Below are positions 18,192 to 27,363 of a stretch of 64,000 bases of DNA, one piece after another; the first letter of the stretch is position 1, and each line of letters begins with the position of its first letter. The stretch spans positions 186,001 through 250,000 of the forward strand of contig NZ_FTPD01000003.1 of NCBI RefSeq assembly GCF_900156895.1, read 5' to 3'. The notes under the pieces are model-generated. The model worked only from the letters and a program-made list of their open reading frames with translations. It was not told the origin of the DNA and made no database searches. The translations under genes and the position numbers were made by a program. This DNA is from Mesorhizobium prunaredense. GTDB lineage: Bacteria > Pseudomonadota > Alphaproteobacteria > Rhizobiales > Rhizobiaceae.

Positions 18192-21100
18192 GCTTCTCCG
18201 ACATCTTCATTCGCCGTCCGGTCCTTTCGACCGTGCTCGCCTTGATGATCCTGCTTCTGGGTTTCCAGGGCATCTTCAGCCTCTCGATCCGGCAGTATCC
18301 GGAGGTCGAAGAAACGGCCATCACGATCACCACGGCCTATCCCGGCGCCAGCGCCGACCTGATCCAGGGGTTCATTTCCGCGCCGATCGCCCGTGCCGTC
18401 GCTTCGACCGAGAACATCGATTATGTCACGTCGGCGAGCCGGCCGTCCTCCAGCACCGTGACGGTGCAGATGAAACTCGGCTCCAACCCCGACGTCGCGC
18501 TGAACGAAGTCTTGTCGAAGGTACAAAGCGTGCGCGGCGACCTGCCGGACGAGTCCGAAGACCCGGTGATCGTCAAGGGCACCGGCGAGCAGTTCGCGAT
18601 GATGTATATCTCGATGCAGAACCCGAACATGACGCCGGAACAGCTCACCGAATATATCGAGCGCGTCGTGCGGCCGCGCATGTCGACGGTCGAGGGTGTC
18701 GCCGACGTGCAGATCTTCGGGGCGGCAGAATATTCGATGCGCGTCTGGATCGACCCGATCAAATTGGCGGCGCGCGGCGTGACGGCGTCGGAAGTGCTGA
18801 CCGCCATCAACGAATCGAATTTCCTGTCAGCACCCGGCAACACCGAAAACGAATACGTCGCCTCCTCGATCACCGTTCGTTCGACGCTGCAGACGCCGGA
18901 GGCTTTCGCTGCTCTTCCGCTCCGTTCGAAAGACGGCAATGTGGTGCGATTGCGCGACGTGGCGCGCGTCGAGCTCGCCGCGGCGAGCACCGACACCAGG
19001 GTCACTTTCAACGGCAAGCCCGGCATCTTTCTCGCCATCTTCCCGACTCCGGCCGCCAATCCGCTGACGACAGCGGAGGCGATCCACGAAATCGTGCCGA
19101 CGATCCAGGAGACGCTGCCGCAAGGCATGACGATCGAGATCGTCTACGATTCGACCGAGCAGATCAGCGCATCGATCGAGGAGGTGTTCAAGACCATCGG
19201 CGAGGCAGTTATCATCGTCATCGTCGTCATCCTGCTCTTCCTCGGTTCGTTCCGCTCGGTGCTGATGCCGATCGTGACCATTCCGCTGTCGCTGATCGGC
19301 GTCTGCTTCCTGCTGTTTACGCTGGGCTATTCGATCAACCTTTTGTCGTTGCTGGCCATGGTCCTGGCGATCGGCCTCGTCGTCGACGATGCCATCGTGG
19401 TGGTGGAAAACATTCACCGCCACATGGAGGAAGACGGTTTGTCGCCGATGCAGGCGGCCTTCAACGGCATGCGGGAGATCTCGTCCGCCGTCATCGCCAT
19501 GACGATAACGCTGGCCGCCGTGTTCGCGCCGCTGGCCTTCACCGGCGGCCTGACCGGCGCACTGTTTCGCGAATTCGCGGTGACGCTTGCCGGCTCGGTG
19601 GTGCTTTCGGGTGTCGTTGCCCTGACCGTCACGCCGATGATGTCGGCACGCATCCTCAGGCCCGGCTCGCACAGCCGCTTCCAGCGTATTGTCGACAACA
19701 CGTTCGGGCGCGTCGAAAACATCTATGAGCGGCTGGTCAGCGGCTCGTTGAAATATCGCCCGGTGACGCTGATGATCGTCATTGCACTGGTCGCCACGAC
19801 CGGCTTCATGTTCACCAAGACCGCGAGCGAACTGGCGCCGGAAGAAGACCAGGGCTTCTTGCTGTCTATTGTGAATGCGCCGCGCTATGCGACGTCGGAC
19901 TACACCGAGACCTATGTGAACCAGATTCTCGGGCTGATGAATGATATCCCCGAAACCAGGGCTCGGTTCTCCGCCGTTGCCTTCCAAGGCCCGACGAACA
20001 ACGCCTTCGTCGGCTTCGCATTCAAGGACTGGGCCGAGCGCGAGCGCAGCTCGAAGGAGCTTCAGGAAGACATCACCGCCCGCCTTGCCAAGGTGGCGGG
20101 CGTCGAGGCTTTCGTCTTCGCCCCGCCGACGCTGCCCGGCTCCGGCGGCGGCCTGCCGGTCACCATGGTGGTGCGCTCGACCGGCGATGCCTCCCAGGTG
20201 TACGAGGCCGCCGAGGACATCAAGAACAAGGCGCAGGCCTCCGGTCGCTTCCTCGCAGTGCAGAATTCGATGTCCTATGACGCACCGCAAGTGACGGTGA
20301 CGATCGACCGCGACCGCGCTGCGGCGCTCAACCTGCCGATCGCCGACATCGGCCGGACGCTGACCCTCTTGGTCGGCGGCGCCGAAGTGGCGCAGTTCGA
20401 CCGCGAATCCAACAGCTACGACATCATCCCGCAGGTGCCGCAGAACTTCCGCGACAACCCTGAAAAGCTGGCCGAGTATTTCGTGCGCAGCGCGTCGGGT
20501 GAGATGGTGCCGCTCTCGGCGGTGGTGAAGATCTCGACCAATGCCTCGCCGGCCGTGATCGAGCAGTTCAACCAATTGAACTCCGCCACGATTTCCGCTC
20601 TGCCATTGCCAACCGTCACCACAGGCGACGGGCTGAGGACCATCGAGGATATCGCCAGGGAAAGCCTGCCCGACACGTTCTTCATCGACTACACCGGCCA
20701 GTCGCGACAGGAGAAGGAACAGGGCTACACGATCATCATCGCGTTCGCGGCAGCCGTTCTCGTCATCTATCTGGTTCTGGCGGCGCAGTTCGAAAGCTTC
20801 CGCGATCCGCTGATCATCATGATGTCGGTGCCGCTGTCGATCTTCGGCGCAATCGTGCCGCTCAATCTGGGGCTGGGAACGCTCAACATCTACACGCAGG
20901 TCGGGCTGATCACGCTGATCGGCCTGATCACCAAGCACGGCATTCTTCTGGTCGAGTTCGCCAACCAGCAGCGCGAGCTCCACGGGATGCGGCGGCGCGA
21001 TGCGATCGTCGCCTCGGCCAGGGTGCGGCTAAGACCGATCCTGATGACGACGGCGGCGATGGCGCTCGGCGTGGTGCCGCTGATCATCTCCAGCGGCGCC

Positions 21101-21271
21101 GGCGCCGCGGCGCGCTATTCGATGGGCCTGGTGATCTTCACCGGCATTCTGGTGGGAACCATGTTCACCCTGTTCGTGGTGCCGATGTTCTACACCTTCA
21201 TCGCCAGCAAGGACCTGCCGCATCACGCCGAGAAGCCGGACCCGAAGCTGATGCCGGTGCCGGTCGATTGA
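18188..21271 (+). CDS. RND multidrug efflux pump (HAE1 family, AcrB/MexF-like)
   Basis: The 1027-residue length, 12 predicted spans with two large periplasmic loops, and the conserved N-terminus FSDIFIRRPVLSTVLALMILL identify an HAE1 RND transporter. The proton-relay region of span 4 reads AIGLVVDDAIVVVENIHRHM, with the DD pair that drives transport. The second half has LITKHGILLVEFANQQ. It overlaps the adaptor stop by 4 bp (ATGA). The pump should export hydrophobic or amphipathic compounds from inner membrane or periplasm with proton entry. An intrinsic terminator follows at 21277. Confidence 0.95.
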   Translation: MSFSDIFIRRPVLSTVLALMILLLGFQGIFSLSIRQYPEVEETAITITTAYPGASADLIQGFISAPIARAVASTENIDYVTSASRPSSSTVTVQMKLGSNPDVALNEVLSKVQSVRGDLPDESEDPVIVKGTGEQFAMMYISMQNPNMTPEQLTEYIERVVRPRMSTVEGVADVQIFGAAEYSMRVWIDPIKLAARGVTASEVLTAINESNFLSAPGNTENEYVASSITVRSTLQTPEAFAALPLRSKDGNVVRLRDVARVELAAASTDTRVTFNGKPGIFLAIFPTPAANPLTTAEAIHEIVPTIQETLPQGMTIEIVYDSTEQISASIEEVFKTIGEAVIIVIVVILLFLGSFRSVLMPIVTIPLSLIGVCFLLFTLGYSINLLSLLAMVLAIGLVVDDAIVVVENIHRHMEEDGLSPMQAAFNGMREISSAVIAMTITLAAVFAPLAFTGGLTGALFREFAVTLAGSVVLSGVVALTVTPMMSARILRPGSHSRFQRIVDNTFGRVENIYERLVSGSLKYRPVTLMIVIALVATTGFMFTKTASELAPEEDQGFLLSIVNAPRYATSDYTETYVNQILGLMNDIPETRARFSAVAFQGPTNNAFVGFAFKDWAERERSSKELQEDITARLAKVAGVEAFVFAPPTLPGSGGGLPVTMVVRSTGDASQVYEAAEDIKNKAQASGRFLAVQNSMSYDAPQVTVTIDRDRAAALNLPIADIGRTLTLLVGGAEVAQFDRESNSYDIIPQVPQNFRDNPEKLAEYFVRSASGEMVPLSAVVKISTNASPAVIEQFNQLNSATISALPLPTVTTGDGLRTIEDIARESLPDTFFIDYTGQSRQEKEQGYTIIIAFAAAVLVIYLVLAAQFESFRDPLIIMMSVPLSIFGAIVPLNLGLGTLNIYTQVGLITLIGLITKHGILLVEFANQQRELHGMRRRDAIVASARVRLRPILMTTAAMALGVVPLIISSGAGAAARYSMGLVIFTGILVGTMFTLFVVPMFYTFIASKDLPHHAEKPDPKLMPVPVD

Positions 21272-21276
21272 TTGAC

Positions 21277-21304
21277 AAAAAGGCCGGAAATCTCCGGCCT
21301 TTTC
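21277..21304 (+). terminator. Intrinsic terminator after the RND operon
   Basis: GGCCGGA (21282-21288) and TCCGGCC (21293-21299) form a 7-bp stem with a 4-base loop, preceded by AAAAA and followed by TTTT. It could work in both directions, also ending the L,D-transpeptidase transcript. Confidence 0.88.
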
Positions 21305-21359
21305 TTGGGCAGTGATGTCCGACCGCAACGCATTTATGAAAGCGGATCGTCTTGCTTAT

Positions 21360-21833
21360 CTATTTGACGATGACGATTTTGGTGTTGGTCGGACCGAAAA
21401 TTTCGACAAGCTGGTAGAAGTCGGCGGCGTTGTCCGGATGCAGCCGCACGCAGCCATGCGAGGCCGGCTGGCCGAGGCGCTTGACGAAATTGGTCGCATG
21501 CACGGCGTAGCCACCCTTGAAGAAGACCGAATGCGGCATCGGCGCATTGTCGTACTTCCTCGAATACCACATCTGGTGCATGCGGGTCGGCTTGAACGAG
21601 CCGGTCGGGGTGACATGCCCCTTGCCGCCGGTCGAGACTTTCCACGCGAAGGTCGGCCGGCCGTCGACGAGGACTTCCATCGTCTGCTGCGAAAGCGAAA
21701 TCCGCGCCACGATCTGATTGGCGGCCCGATTGGCGGCATGGGCAACGCCGTTGCCGACGCCGAACAGAAGAACCGTGCCCGCGGTGACGGCGGCGGCGAT
21801 GTTGATGAGCTTGGCGGAAATGGCAGTGTACAT
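21360..21833 (-). CDS. L,D-transpeptidase (YkuD family)
   Basis: The 157-residue protein has a signal sequence ending about AHA-A (residue 34) and then a compact YkuD domain. The catalytic motif is HATNFVKRLGQPASHGCVRL, with H112 and the nucleophile C128. Such enzymes form 3-3 peptidoglycan cross-links or attach proteins to peptidoglycan in the periplasm. ATG 21833 follows a GGGGGA ribosome site; a longer start is unlikely because it would precede the signal peptide with a polar tail. Confidence 0.92.
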   Translation of the reverse strand: MYTAISAKLINIAAAVTAGTVLLFGVGNGVAHAANRAANQIVARISLSQQTMEVLVDGRPTFAWKVSTGGKGHVTPTGSFKPTRMHQMWYSRKYDNAPMPHSVFFKGGYAVHATNFVKRLGQPASHGCVRLHPDNAADFYQLVEIFGPTNTKIVIVK

Positions 21834-22490
21834 GATGTCCCCCTGTCTGCCGGGTATGGCCGGCTCCAATTCGATGAATGGCTTGTCGTTGGATCACGTT
21901 TCGAATTGATTTCGCACGGCGGATTTTTCTGTTTCGAATCTGTTTCCTCTGGTTAACGGCCGGAGGCCCATCCGAGGCATTTGCAGGGGTGAAACCAAGG
22001 ACAGGACGGTTTGCCTGGTCGAGCCCGGACCCGCGAAAGGACTGCCGCCTGCCGGGGAAAGTGCGGTCTTCCCTCATATGAAAGAAACTTGACTTGGCTC
22101 GAAACCAATCGGCAACAAAGCGCGGACTCGAGCGGCATGATCTGGATACAGGCCACCCGCAAAGTTGACCCAACGAAAACAGCCGGCACAAACGAAGATG
22201 AAAATGCAGTCGAACGCGATCTCCTGGCTGTTCAGGATAAGCATAGAAGCAGCGTTGATTGGCATGCCGCACTGTTTTCGCCACGGTCTGGATCGTGTCC
22301 AGCCTGCGCATAACCGGCTCAAGGCCCTCTGGCGGGTCGGTTTTGGGCTGAAGAAGATGCGCGGCACCTCCGGCAACTTGCAGCCGAGAGGACCGAAGGC
22401 CCGCGCCGCAACGGGGGGCTCCGCTGGCGGCGCGGGCACTTCGGGGTTTTCCCTGAAGCGAACCTGAAACCAAATTTGGGGGACGAAACG
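21834..22490. other. 657-bp intergenic region without a recognisable gene
   Basis: It separates the divergent L,D-transpeptidase and a small secreted-protein gene. Several overlapping open frames of 60-120 codons exist on both strands but none has a convincing start, ribosome site or family motif. The only structure I note is the hairpin at 22399-22437. Confidence 0.6.
22399..22437. other. Long GC-rich inverted repeat
   Basis: GCCCGCGCCGC (22399-22409) is the exact reverse complement of GCGGCGCGGGC (22427-22437), with a 17-base loop. No T-run follows, so a terminator is doubtful. It lies about 55 bp before the small secreted-protein gene and could be part of its 5' untranslated RNA. Confidence 0.55.
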
Positions 22491-22658
22491 ATGAACACGA
22501 AATTTGCAGCTTCGGTGCTTTCCGCACTGCTCTACGCACAGGGCCTGCTCGGCTTTGCCGGCCTAGCCACCGTGCTTCTTAGGGATCGTGCCCATGCGAG
22601 CGAATTCGTCGCGGCCAGCGAAATGCCGTCAGGTCCGTCGCTTCTCGTGGTGCGCTGA
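22491..22658 (+). CDS. Small secreted or membrane peptide, unknown
   Basis: A 55-codon frame starting MNTKFAASVLSALLYAQ with a hydrophobic segment through residue 30 ending RAHA-SEF, resembling a signal peptide or single span. GGGGGA lies 8-10 bp upstream of the ATG at 22491. The predicted mature part is only about 20 residues. No family is recognised; it could be a non-functional frame, but start, ribosome site and hydrophobic profile argue for a gene. Confidence 0.5.
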   Translation: MNTKFAASVLSALLYAQGLLGFAGLATVLLRDRAHASEFVAASEMPSGPSLLVVR

Positions 22659-22712
22659 GCGCCTGGGCCCGTGGACAGCACGGTGAGGGGCTCGAAGGTG
22701 AGGGACTGGGCC

Positions 22713-23399
22713 TCAGTCCGCGAACTGCGTCGGCGGATCGAACCGGTAGCCCGCACCCCTTATCGTGGTGATGGTTTCGGTGTCGAGCTTGCGGCGCAGT
22801 CGCACGATGCGCGAATCGATCGAGCGATCGAAGGCATCGGCATTTTCGGCGGGCGCGGCGGCAATGATGTCATCGCGCGTCAAGACCTTGCGCGGCCTGG
22901 CCAGGAACAATCTGAGCAGCGCCACCTGACCCGGCGACAATTGTTCTTCCGTGCCCGAGCGATGCATGACCATGGCCGACCGGAGGTCGACCGTCGCGTT
23001 CTCCAGCACAACCAATTCCCCGGCGTTCCGGCCGCGCCGTGCCAGCAAGCCGCCGATACGGGCAGCGAGTTCCCTGACGTTGAGCGGGCTCTCGACGACG
23101 TCGGCGGCGCCGAGCTCGAGCGCCAGCACCTTGTCGATGAGATCGGCCGGCCGGCAGATCAGGATGAAATCCGGCCCGCCCTCGCCGCCATGGCGCTTGA
23201 GCAGATCACGCCCTTCCGCCTGGCTGAGGCTGTCGCCGACGACGACGACATCGATGCCGTTTCCGGAAAGCAGGGATTCGGCCTCCCACGGCTGCCGCAC
23301 TGCGCGCACGTCATGACCGCGCCGTTCGAGATGGTCGGCCAGATCGGTTGCGACCACTTCGGCGACGGAAACAAGCGCGATGATGGATCGTGCAGCCAT
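22713..23399 (-). CDS. OmpR-type DNA-binding protein with degenerate receiver domain
   Basis: The 228-residue protein has a receiver-like half (about 1-120) and a winged-helix half with LSPGQVALLRLFLARPRKVLTRDDI and ending TTIRGAGYRFDPP. The receiver lacks key residues: the first strand reads ALVSVAEV instead of an acidic DD/ED pair, the phosphoacceptor loop VVVVGDSLSQAEG is shifted by one, and the usual KP near the end is replaced by ESP. It should bind DNA but probably is not controlled by ordinary phosphorylation. It is divergent from a canonical response regulator and hybrid kinase. GGGTGG precedes the ATG at 23399. Confidence 0.82.
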   Translation of the reverse strand: MAARSIIALVSVAEVVATDLADHLERRGHDVRAVRQPWEAESLLSGNGIDVVVVGDSLSQAEGRDLLKRHGGEGGPDFILICRPADLIDKVLALELGAADVVESPLNVRELAARIGGLLARRGRNAGELVVLENATVDLRSAMVMHRSGTEEQLSPGQVALLRLFLARPRKVLTRDDIIAAAPAENADAFDRSIDSRIVRLRRKLDTETITTIRGAGYRFDPPTQFAD

Positions 23400-23494
23400 T
23401 TTTTTTCCACCCTGCAACCGGCAACCCAAGATGAGTGCTGGACATGATGTTTATACCCAATCTACTTTCCGCTGAAAGTGGGAGCGAGAGCATC

Positions 23495-24226
23495 GTGCGG
23501 GCACGAATTGTCGTCGTCGAGGACGAGCCGGATCTGAGGGACGCGGTTGCCGAGTATCTCGGCGCCAGCGGCTACGATGTCGCGACGGCCGAGAGTGCCA
23601 GCGCTGCGCGAACCTTGCTGGAAACGCAGTCGTTTCACCTGGCCATCCTCGACATCGCCATGCCGGGCGAGGACGGCCTGTCGCTTGGCCGCTGGATGCG
23701 CTCGAAAACGTCGATCGGCATCATCTATGCCACTGCCGCCGGCACCGCGCTCGACCGCATCGTCGGGCTGGAACTCGGCGCCGACGACTACATCGTCAAG
23801 CCTTACGAATTGCGCGAGGTGCTGGCTCGGGTCCGCAGCGTGCTGCGCCGCGTGCCGCAGCCGGCCGAGCCGCAGGCCGCCAAGGCCGAAACAACTGCCA
23901 GCCGCCGTTCCATGAGCTTCGGCCCTTTCCATGCCGATCTCGACGGTCGGTTCGTCACCGGCACCAATGGGACGGTCATCGACCTGGCCAAGAGCGAGTT
24001 CGACGTGCTGGAGGTCTTCCTGACGCGTGCCAACCGCTTGCTGACGCGTGCGGCGATCTCCGAGGCGATCGGCTTCGCGGAAGATCCTGAATCCTCACGT
24101 GCAGTCGATATCCGCATCATGCGGCTGAGGAAGAAGATCGAGGCGGACCCGGCCAATCCGAAATTCCTGCGCACAGTCCGCGGCGAAGGCTATATCTTCT
24201 CGCTGCCGACTGGCGAAGGCAACTGA
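23495..24226 (+). CDS. OmpR/PhoB-family response regulator
   Basis: The 243-residue protein has a canonical receiver: RARIVVVEDEPDLRDAV gives the acidic pocket, AILDIAMPGEDG the phosphoacceptor aspartate (about residue 51), and DDYIVKPYELREVLARV the lysine. The C-terminal winged helix ends RTVRGEGYIFSLP. I chose GTG 23495 because a GGGAG-rich stretch precedes it and the receiver then starts at the normal point; ATGs at 23444 and 23447 are alternatives that add a 16-17-residue tail. The hybrid kinase encoded 55 bp downstream is its likely partner. Confidence 0.9.
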   Translation: MRARIVVVEDEPDLRDAVAEYLGASGYDVATAESASAARTLLETQSFHLAILDIAMPGEDGLSLGRWMRSKTSIGIIYATAAGTALDRIVGLELGADDYIVKPYELREVLARVRSVLRRVPQPAEPQAAKAETTASRRSMSFGPFHADLDGRFVTGTNGTVIDLAKSEFDVLEVFLTRANRLLTRAAISEAIGFAEDPESSRAVDIRIMRLRKKIEADPANPKFLRTVRGEGYIFSLPTGEGN

Positions 24227-24281
24227 GCGGCGCGACCACTGGCAACCACTCCCGGTGGCGACTGTGAAATGACGGCTGACC

Positions 24282-26366
24282 ATGACGGCTGAAGCACGCA
24301 GCGATAGGCACGGCGTCAGGCAGGGCGCGGCGATGGCCGCTGTTCACATCGTTCGCCGGCTTCACGAAGCTGACGACTGGCAGCGCGAGATGGCCAGCAT
24401 CCTTGAAACGCTGTGCGCGGCCATGGATTGCCAGCGCGGCATCCTGTTTCGGCTGCGCGAGTTGCCCGGCCAGGGCTTTGCCCAGTCGGTGGCGGCCTAC
24501 TGGATCGACCCCCGATATGGTGGCGAACTGGCATCGCCGACGGTGATCTTGCAGTCGGTCGTCAATTCGGACCCACTGCTGGAACGGTTGGCGGAGGACG
24601 AGCGGCAAGGCAAGATCTTCGCGGGACACACGCGCGACCTCGAAGGCTTTCTGAGAACCGACTTCGATAAGCAGCACATCAAGTCGTTCCTGTCGGTGTC
24701 GGTCTTTGCGCATGGCCATTTGTGGGGCACGCTGGCGGTCAACGACTGCGTCAACGAGCGCGAATGGACCGACGAGGAAGAGGCAACGCTGCACATCGTG
24801 GCACTGGCCATCGGCGACGCCATCGAACGATCGCTTTCCGATGCCCACGCCAGCGAAGTCATCCGCCGCACCATGCTGCAGGCCTCGCTCGACGCCATCA
24901 TCGTCATCGACGAGACCGGTTCGATCATCGAGTTCAATCCGGCCGCCGAAAAGATGTTCGGCTATCAGCGCAGCGACATCCTCGGCAAGGACCTGCTCGA
25001 CACCGTCGTTCCGGACTATTATCGCAAGGGCTATGTGTCGGGCGCCGAATACATGTCGGGCCGCGGCGCGCCGATGGTCGGCCAGCGGATCGAGACTGTC
25101 ACCCAGAACGCGGCCGGCGAGGTCTTTCCGATCGAGCTGACGGCGACCGAGATGCGGGTCGCCGACCGCCGCCTGATCTTCGGCTCGATCCGCGACCTTC
25201 GCGACAAATTGCGCGCCGAGGAGGAGATCGGCCGCCAGCGTGAAAAGCTGCACCAGAACGAGAAGATGGCGGCGATGGGCTCGCTGCTTGCCGGCGTGTC
25301 ACACGAGCTCAACAACCCGCTTGCCGTGGTCGTCGCCCAATCGACTTTGTTGCACGAGTTCGCTTCAGACCCGCAGACCAAGGTGCGCGCCGAAAAGGTG
25401 CGCGCCGCTGCAGAGCGTTGCGGCCGCATCGTCAAGAGCTTCCTCTCGATGGTTCGCCTGCATCCGGCGTCGCAGGCCGAGACCGACCTCAACCAGGTGG
25501 TCCGTGCGGCACTCGAAGTGACTGCCTACGGCGCCAGGTCGACCGGCATCATTATCGATACCGATTTCGCCAGCGGTCCGCTGCTGGCCATGGCCGACGC
25601 CGACCATGTGACGCAAGTGGCCGCCAATTTCCTCATCAACAGCCAGCACGCACTGGCCGGCATCGGCGGCGACCGGCTGATCAAGGTTCGCACGTTTCGC
25701 AGCGATCGCGGCAATCCCTGTTTCTCGATCGAGGATAACGGGCCGGGCGTGCCGGAAGCGATACGCTCTCGCATCTTCGAATCGTATTTCACCACCAAGC
25801 CGGTCGGCGTCGGCACCGGCATCGGCCTGTCGATCTCGAAATCGATCATCGAGCGGCACAATGGCAATGTCTGGTTCGAGGAAGTTCTGCCGAGAGGCGC
25901 CCGTTTCGTCGTCCAGTTGCCGGAGATCTCCGGCGGCGCGGCCGGCGCCGGCGAAAGCCCGTCGCGCTCGAGCGGATTGCGCCATGCCCTGATCATCGAC
26001 GACGAGCCGGATGTCGCCGCCTCGCTGTCCGACATTCTGGAGCTGATGGGCATCAAGTCGCGGATCGTGCCGGCCTGGGCATCGGCCACCGCCACCTTGT
26101 CCGGCCATATGCCGCCGGACATCGTCTTTTCCGATCTGCGCATGCCCGGCACCAGCGGCATATCGATCTATCGCGAACTGCTCGCCGAAAAGCCTGATCT
26201 GGCGCGGCGCTTCGTTCTGGTCACCGGCGACCTGATCGGCGCGAAGGCCGAAATCGAGGCATTGCCGGCGCCGCAGCGGCCGCAGATCCTGGAAAAGCCG
26301 TTCAGCACGCTGGACGTGCGCGGCGTGCTGTCGGCCATTGCCGAGCAGGCCGCATTGGGCAGCTAG
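24282..26366 (+). CDS. Hybrid sensor histidine kinase (GAF-PAS-HisKA-HATPase-receiver)
   Basis: The 694-residue protein has no membrane span, so it senses a cytoplasmic signal. Domain order: GAF (about 15-185), PAS (about 195-310, with ASLDAIIVIDETGSIIEFNP), coiled linker, HisKA with SHELNNPLAV (H341), HATPase with IEDNGPGVPEAIR and GVGTGIGLSISKS, and a C-terminal receiver (from about 568) with IIDDEPD, FSDLRMPG and ILEKPFS. The ATG at 24282 lies in an 11-bp direct repeat (ATGACGGCTGA at 24269 and 24282); the first copy runs to a stop after seven codons, so the second is the real start. It lies just after its probable response regulator. Confidence 0.9.
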   Translation: MTAEARSDRHGVRQGAAMAAVHIVRRLHEADDWQREMASILETLCAAMDCQRGILFRLRELPGQGFAQSVAAYWIDPRYGGELASPTVILQSVVNSDPLLERLAEDERQGKIFAGHTRDLEGFLRTDFDKQHIKSFLSVSVFAHGHLWGTLAVNDCVNEREWTDEEEATLHIVALAIGDAIERSLSDAHASEVIRRTMLQASLDAIIVIDETGSIIEFNPAAEKMFGYQRSDILGKDLLDTVVPDYYRKGYVSGAEYMSGRGAPMVGQRIETVTQNAAGEVFPIELTATEMRVADRRLIFGSIRDLRDKLRAEEEIGRQREKLHQNEKMAAMGSLLAGVSHELNNPLAVVVAQSTLLHEFASDPQTKVRAEKVRAAAERCGRIVKSFLSMVRLHPASQAETDLNQVVRAALEVTAYGARSTGIIIDTDFASGPLLAMADADHVTQVAANFLINSQHALAGIGGDRLIKVRTFRSDRGNPCFSIEDNGPGVPEAIRSRIFESYFTTKPVGVGTGIGLSISKSIIERHNGNVWFEEVLPRGARFVVQLPEISGGAAGAGESPSRSSGLRHALIIDDEPDVAASLSDILELMGIKSRIVPAWASATATLSGHMPPDIVFSDLRMPGTSGISIYRELLAEKPDLARRFVLVTGDLIGAKAEIEALPAPQRPQILEKPFSTLDVRGVLSAIAEQAALGS

Positions 26367-26432
26367 AACTTCGGACTGGTGGAAATCGGTAGTTGAAAAA
26401 ATCCGGCGCTCAAACAAAGGGCCAGATCCAGA

Positions 26433-26463
26433 GAAAAAAGACTCCCGACCGATGCGGCGGGAG
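26433..26463 (-). terminator. Intrinsic terminator (minus strand)
   Basis: CTCCCG...CCG at 26442-26450 pairs with CGGCGGGAG at 26455-26463 with one bulged base; on the minus strand this is followed by TCTTTTTT. It ends the transcript of the small gene at 26496-26906. Confidence 0.78.
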
Positions 26464-26495
26464 CCTGCCTGGGCACTGGAGGGTCGCTCAGAGCA

Positions 26496-26906
26496 TCAAA
26501 AAACGTTCGGGGTATGGGTCAGCGGCGCGGCATTGGCGATCACGCGGACCGCGCGGGCCTTGTGAATGCCGGATTGCTCGGCAATGACGCGCAGGCAGTC
26601 CGCACTCTCGGCGCCCCAGGCCTGCCCCTTGCAGACAAAATCGATCTCCGGCATCGGCAGGCGCGCGGTCTTGGTCGTGGTCGGTGCGCCCTTGACGATG
26701 TTTGCCGGCGGGTTCAGTGAAGCAAAGGCGGGACCAACCGTCGGCGCGAACGCCATGCCGGCGAACGCGGCGGCGCCCAGCACCACGAACAGCGCCATCG
26801 GATGGTCGTTGGCGCGCTGGCGCAGCGCCAGCTTCGGCCGCCGATCGTTGCGCTCCGGCGCTTGCAGACGACGGTCATTGCAGGCAGTCCGGATTTTCGT
26901 ATACAT
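26496..26906 (-). CDS. Membrane-anchored or secreted protein of unknown function
   Basis: The 136-residue product has a basic cytoplasmic N-terminus of about 38 residues, one hydrophobic segment (MALFVVLGAAAFAGMAFAPTVGPAFA) and a C-terminal domain of about 70 residues with a cysteine pair (DFVCKGQAW and ADCLRVIAEQSG). This looks like a signal-anchored periplasmic protein. GAAGGGAA lies before the ATG at 26906, and a terminator follows the gene. Longer in-frame starts exist but lack ribosome sites. No family recognised. Confidence 0.7.
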   Translation of the reverse strand: MYTKIRTACNDRRLQAPERNDRRPKLALRQRANDHPMALFVVLGAAAFAGMAFAPTVGPAFASLNPPANIVKGAPTTTKTARLPMPEIDFVCKGQAWGAESADCLRVIAEQSGIHKARAVRVIANAAPLTHTPNVF

Positions 26907-27363
26907 CGCGCTTCCCTTCGTCGATCTTCTTTTTCTGTGGAAACGAACATAGACGCACTTTGTAACCACCCGACGATGGCGCGTATCCAGCAATGTAACG
27001 GGCAAGAAACCGCTATTTCGCGGTATCTTCGGGCGGCCACCAGGCGGCAAGAACGCGCGATCCAGCCTCGCAGACGCCGCCAGCGAAAGCGCAACGGCGG
27101 GCATCGGCAGACCTTCGAAACAGGTGAGCCTCGCTGGCAATTTCCAGTTTGGGGAGTCTGGCCCACGCCGAGAAATGGAGTGCGATGCGAACCCTGCTAA
27201 CACCCGGAATTTTCGGGATTTCTCCAGCCTTGAGCGTTTGAATTTGGAGCAAAAGCGCCGGAGGATTTTGCCTCAAGAATCTATCGTCTATCCACAAGTC
27301 ATTGCATTTAAATGAAAAATGTGGTCTTATTGAATGAGCATTCAACAAAAGAAGAGCTTTTTC
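26907..27363. other. 457-bp divergent intergenic region
   Basis: It separates the unknown small gene (minus) from the Rieske oxygenase (plus). I see no convincing gene; a 63-codon frame at 27124-27315 lacks a ribosome site and motifs. It holds the palindromic operator at 27330-27345. Confidence 0.6.
27330..27345. promoter_or_regulatory. Amine-cluster operator, copy 1
   Basis: TTGAATGAGCATTCAA is a perfect 7+2+7 palindrome ending 18 bp before the chosen start of the Rieske gene. Two similar palindromes occur at the other promoter regions of this cluster (30260 and 37380). A BetI-like TetR repressor encoded at 35793-36506 is the obvious candidate binder; this is inferred. Confidence 0.75.

Noticed and set aside
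18827..20983. A 718-codon open frame on the minus strand inside the RND pump gene
   Set aside because: It is a shadow of the high-GC RND gene: no start signal, no recognisable domain, His/Arg/Gln-rich composition typical of antisense frames.
21953..22467. Overlapping 60-120-codon frames on both strands
   Set aside because: No ribosome sites or motifs; compositions differ from neighbouring genes.
27334..27363. Earlier ATG for the Rieske gene
   Set aside because: The codon lies inside the operator palindrome at 27330-27345; the ATG at 27364 has a better-placed ribosome site.
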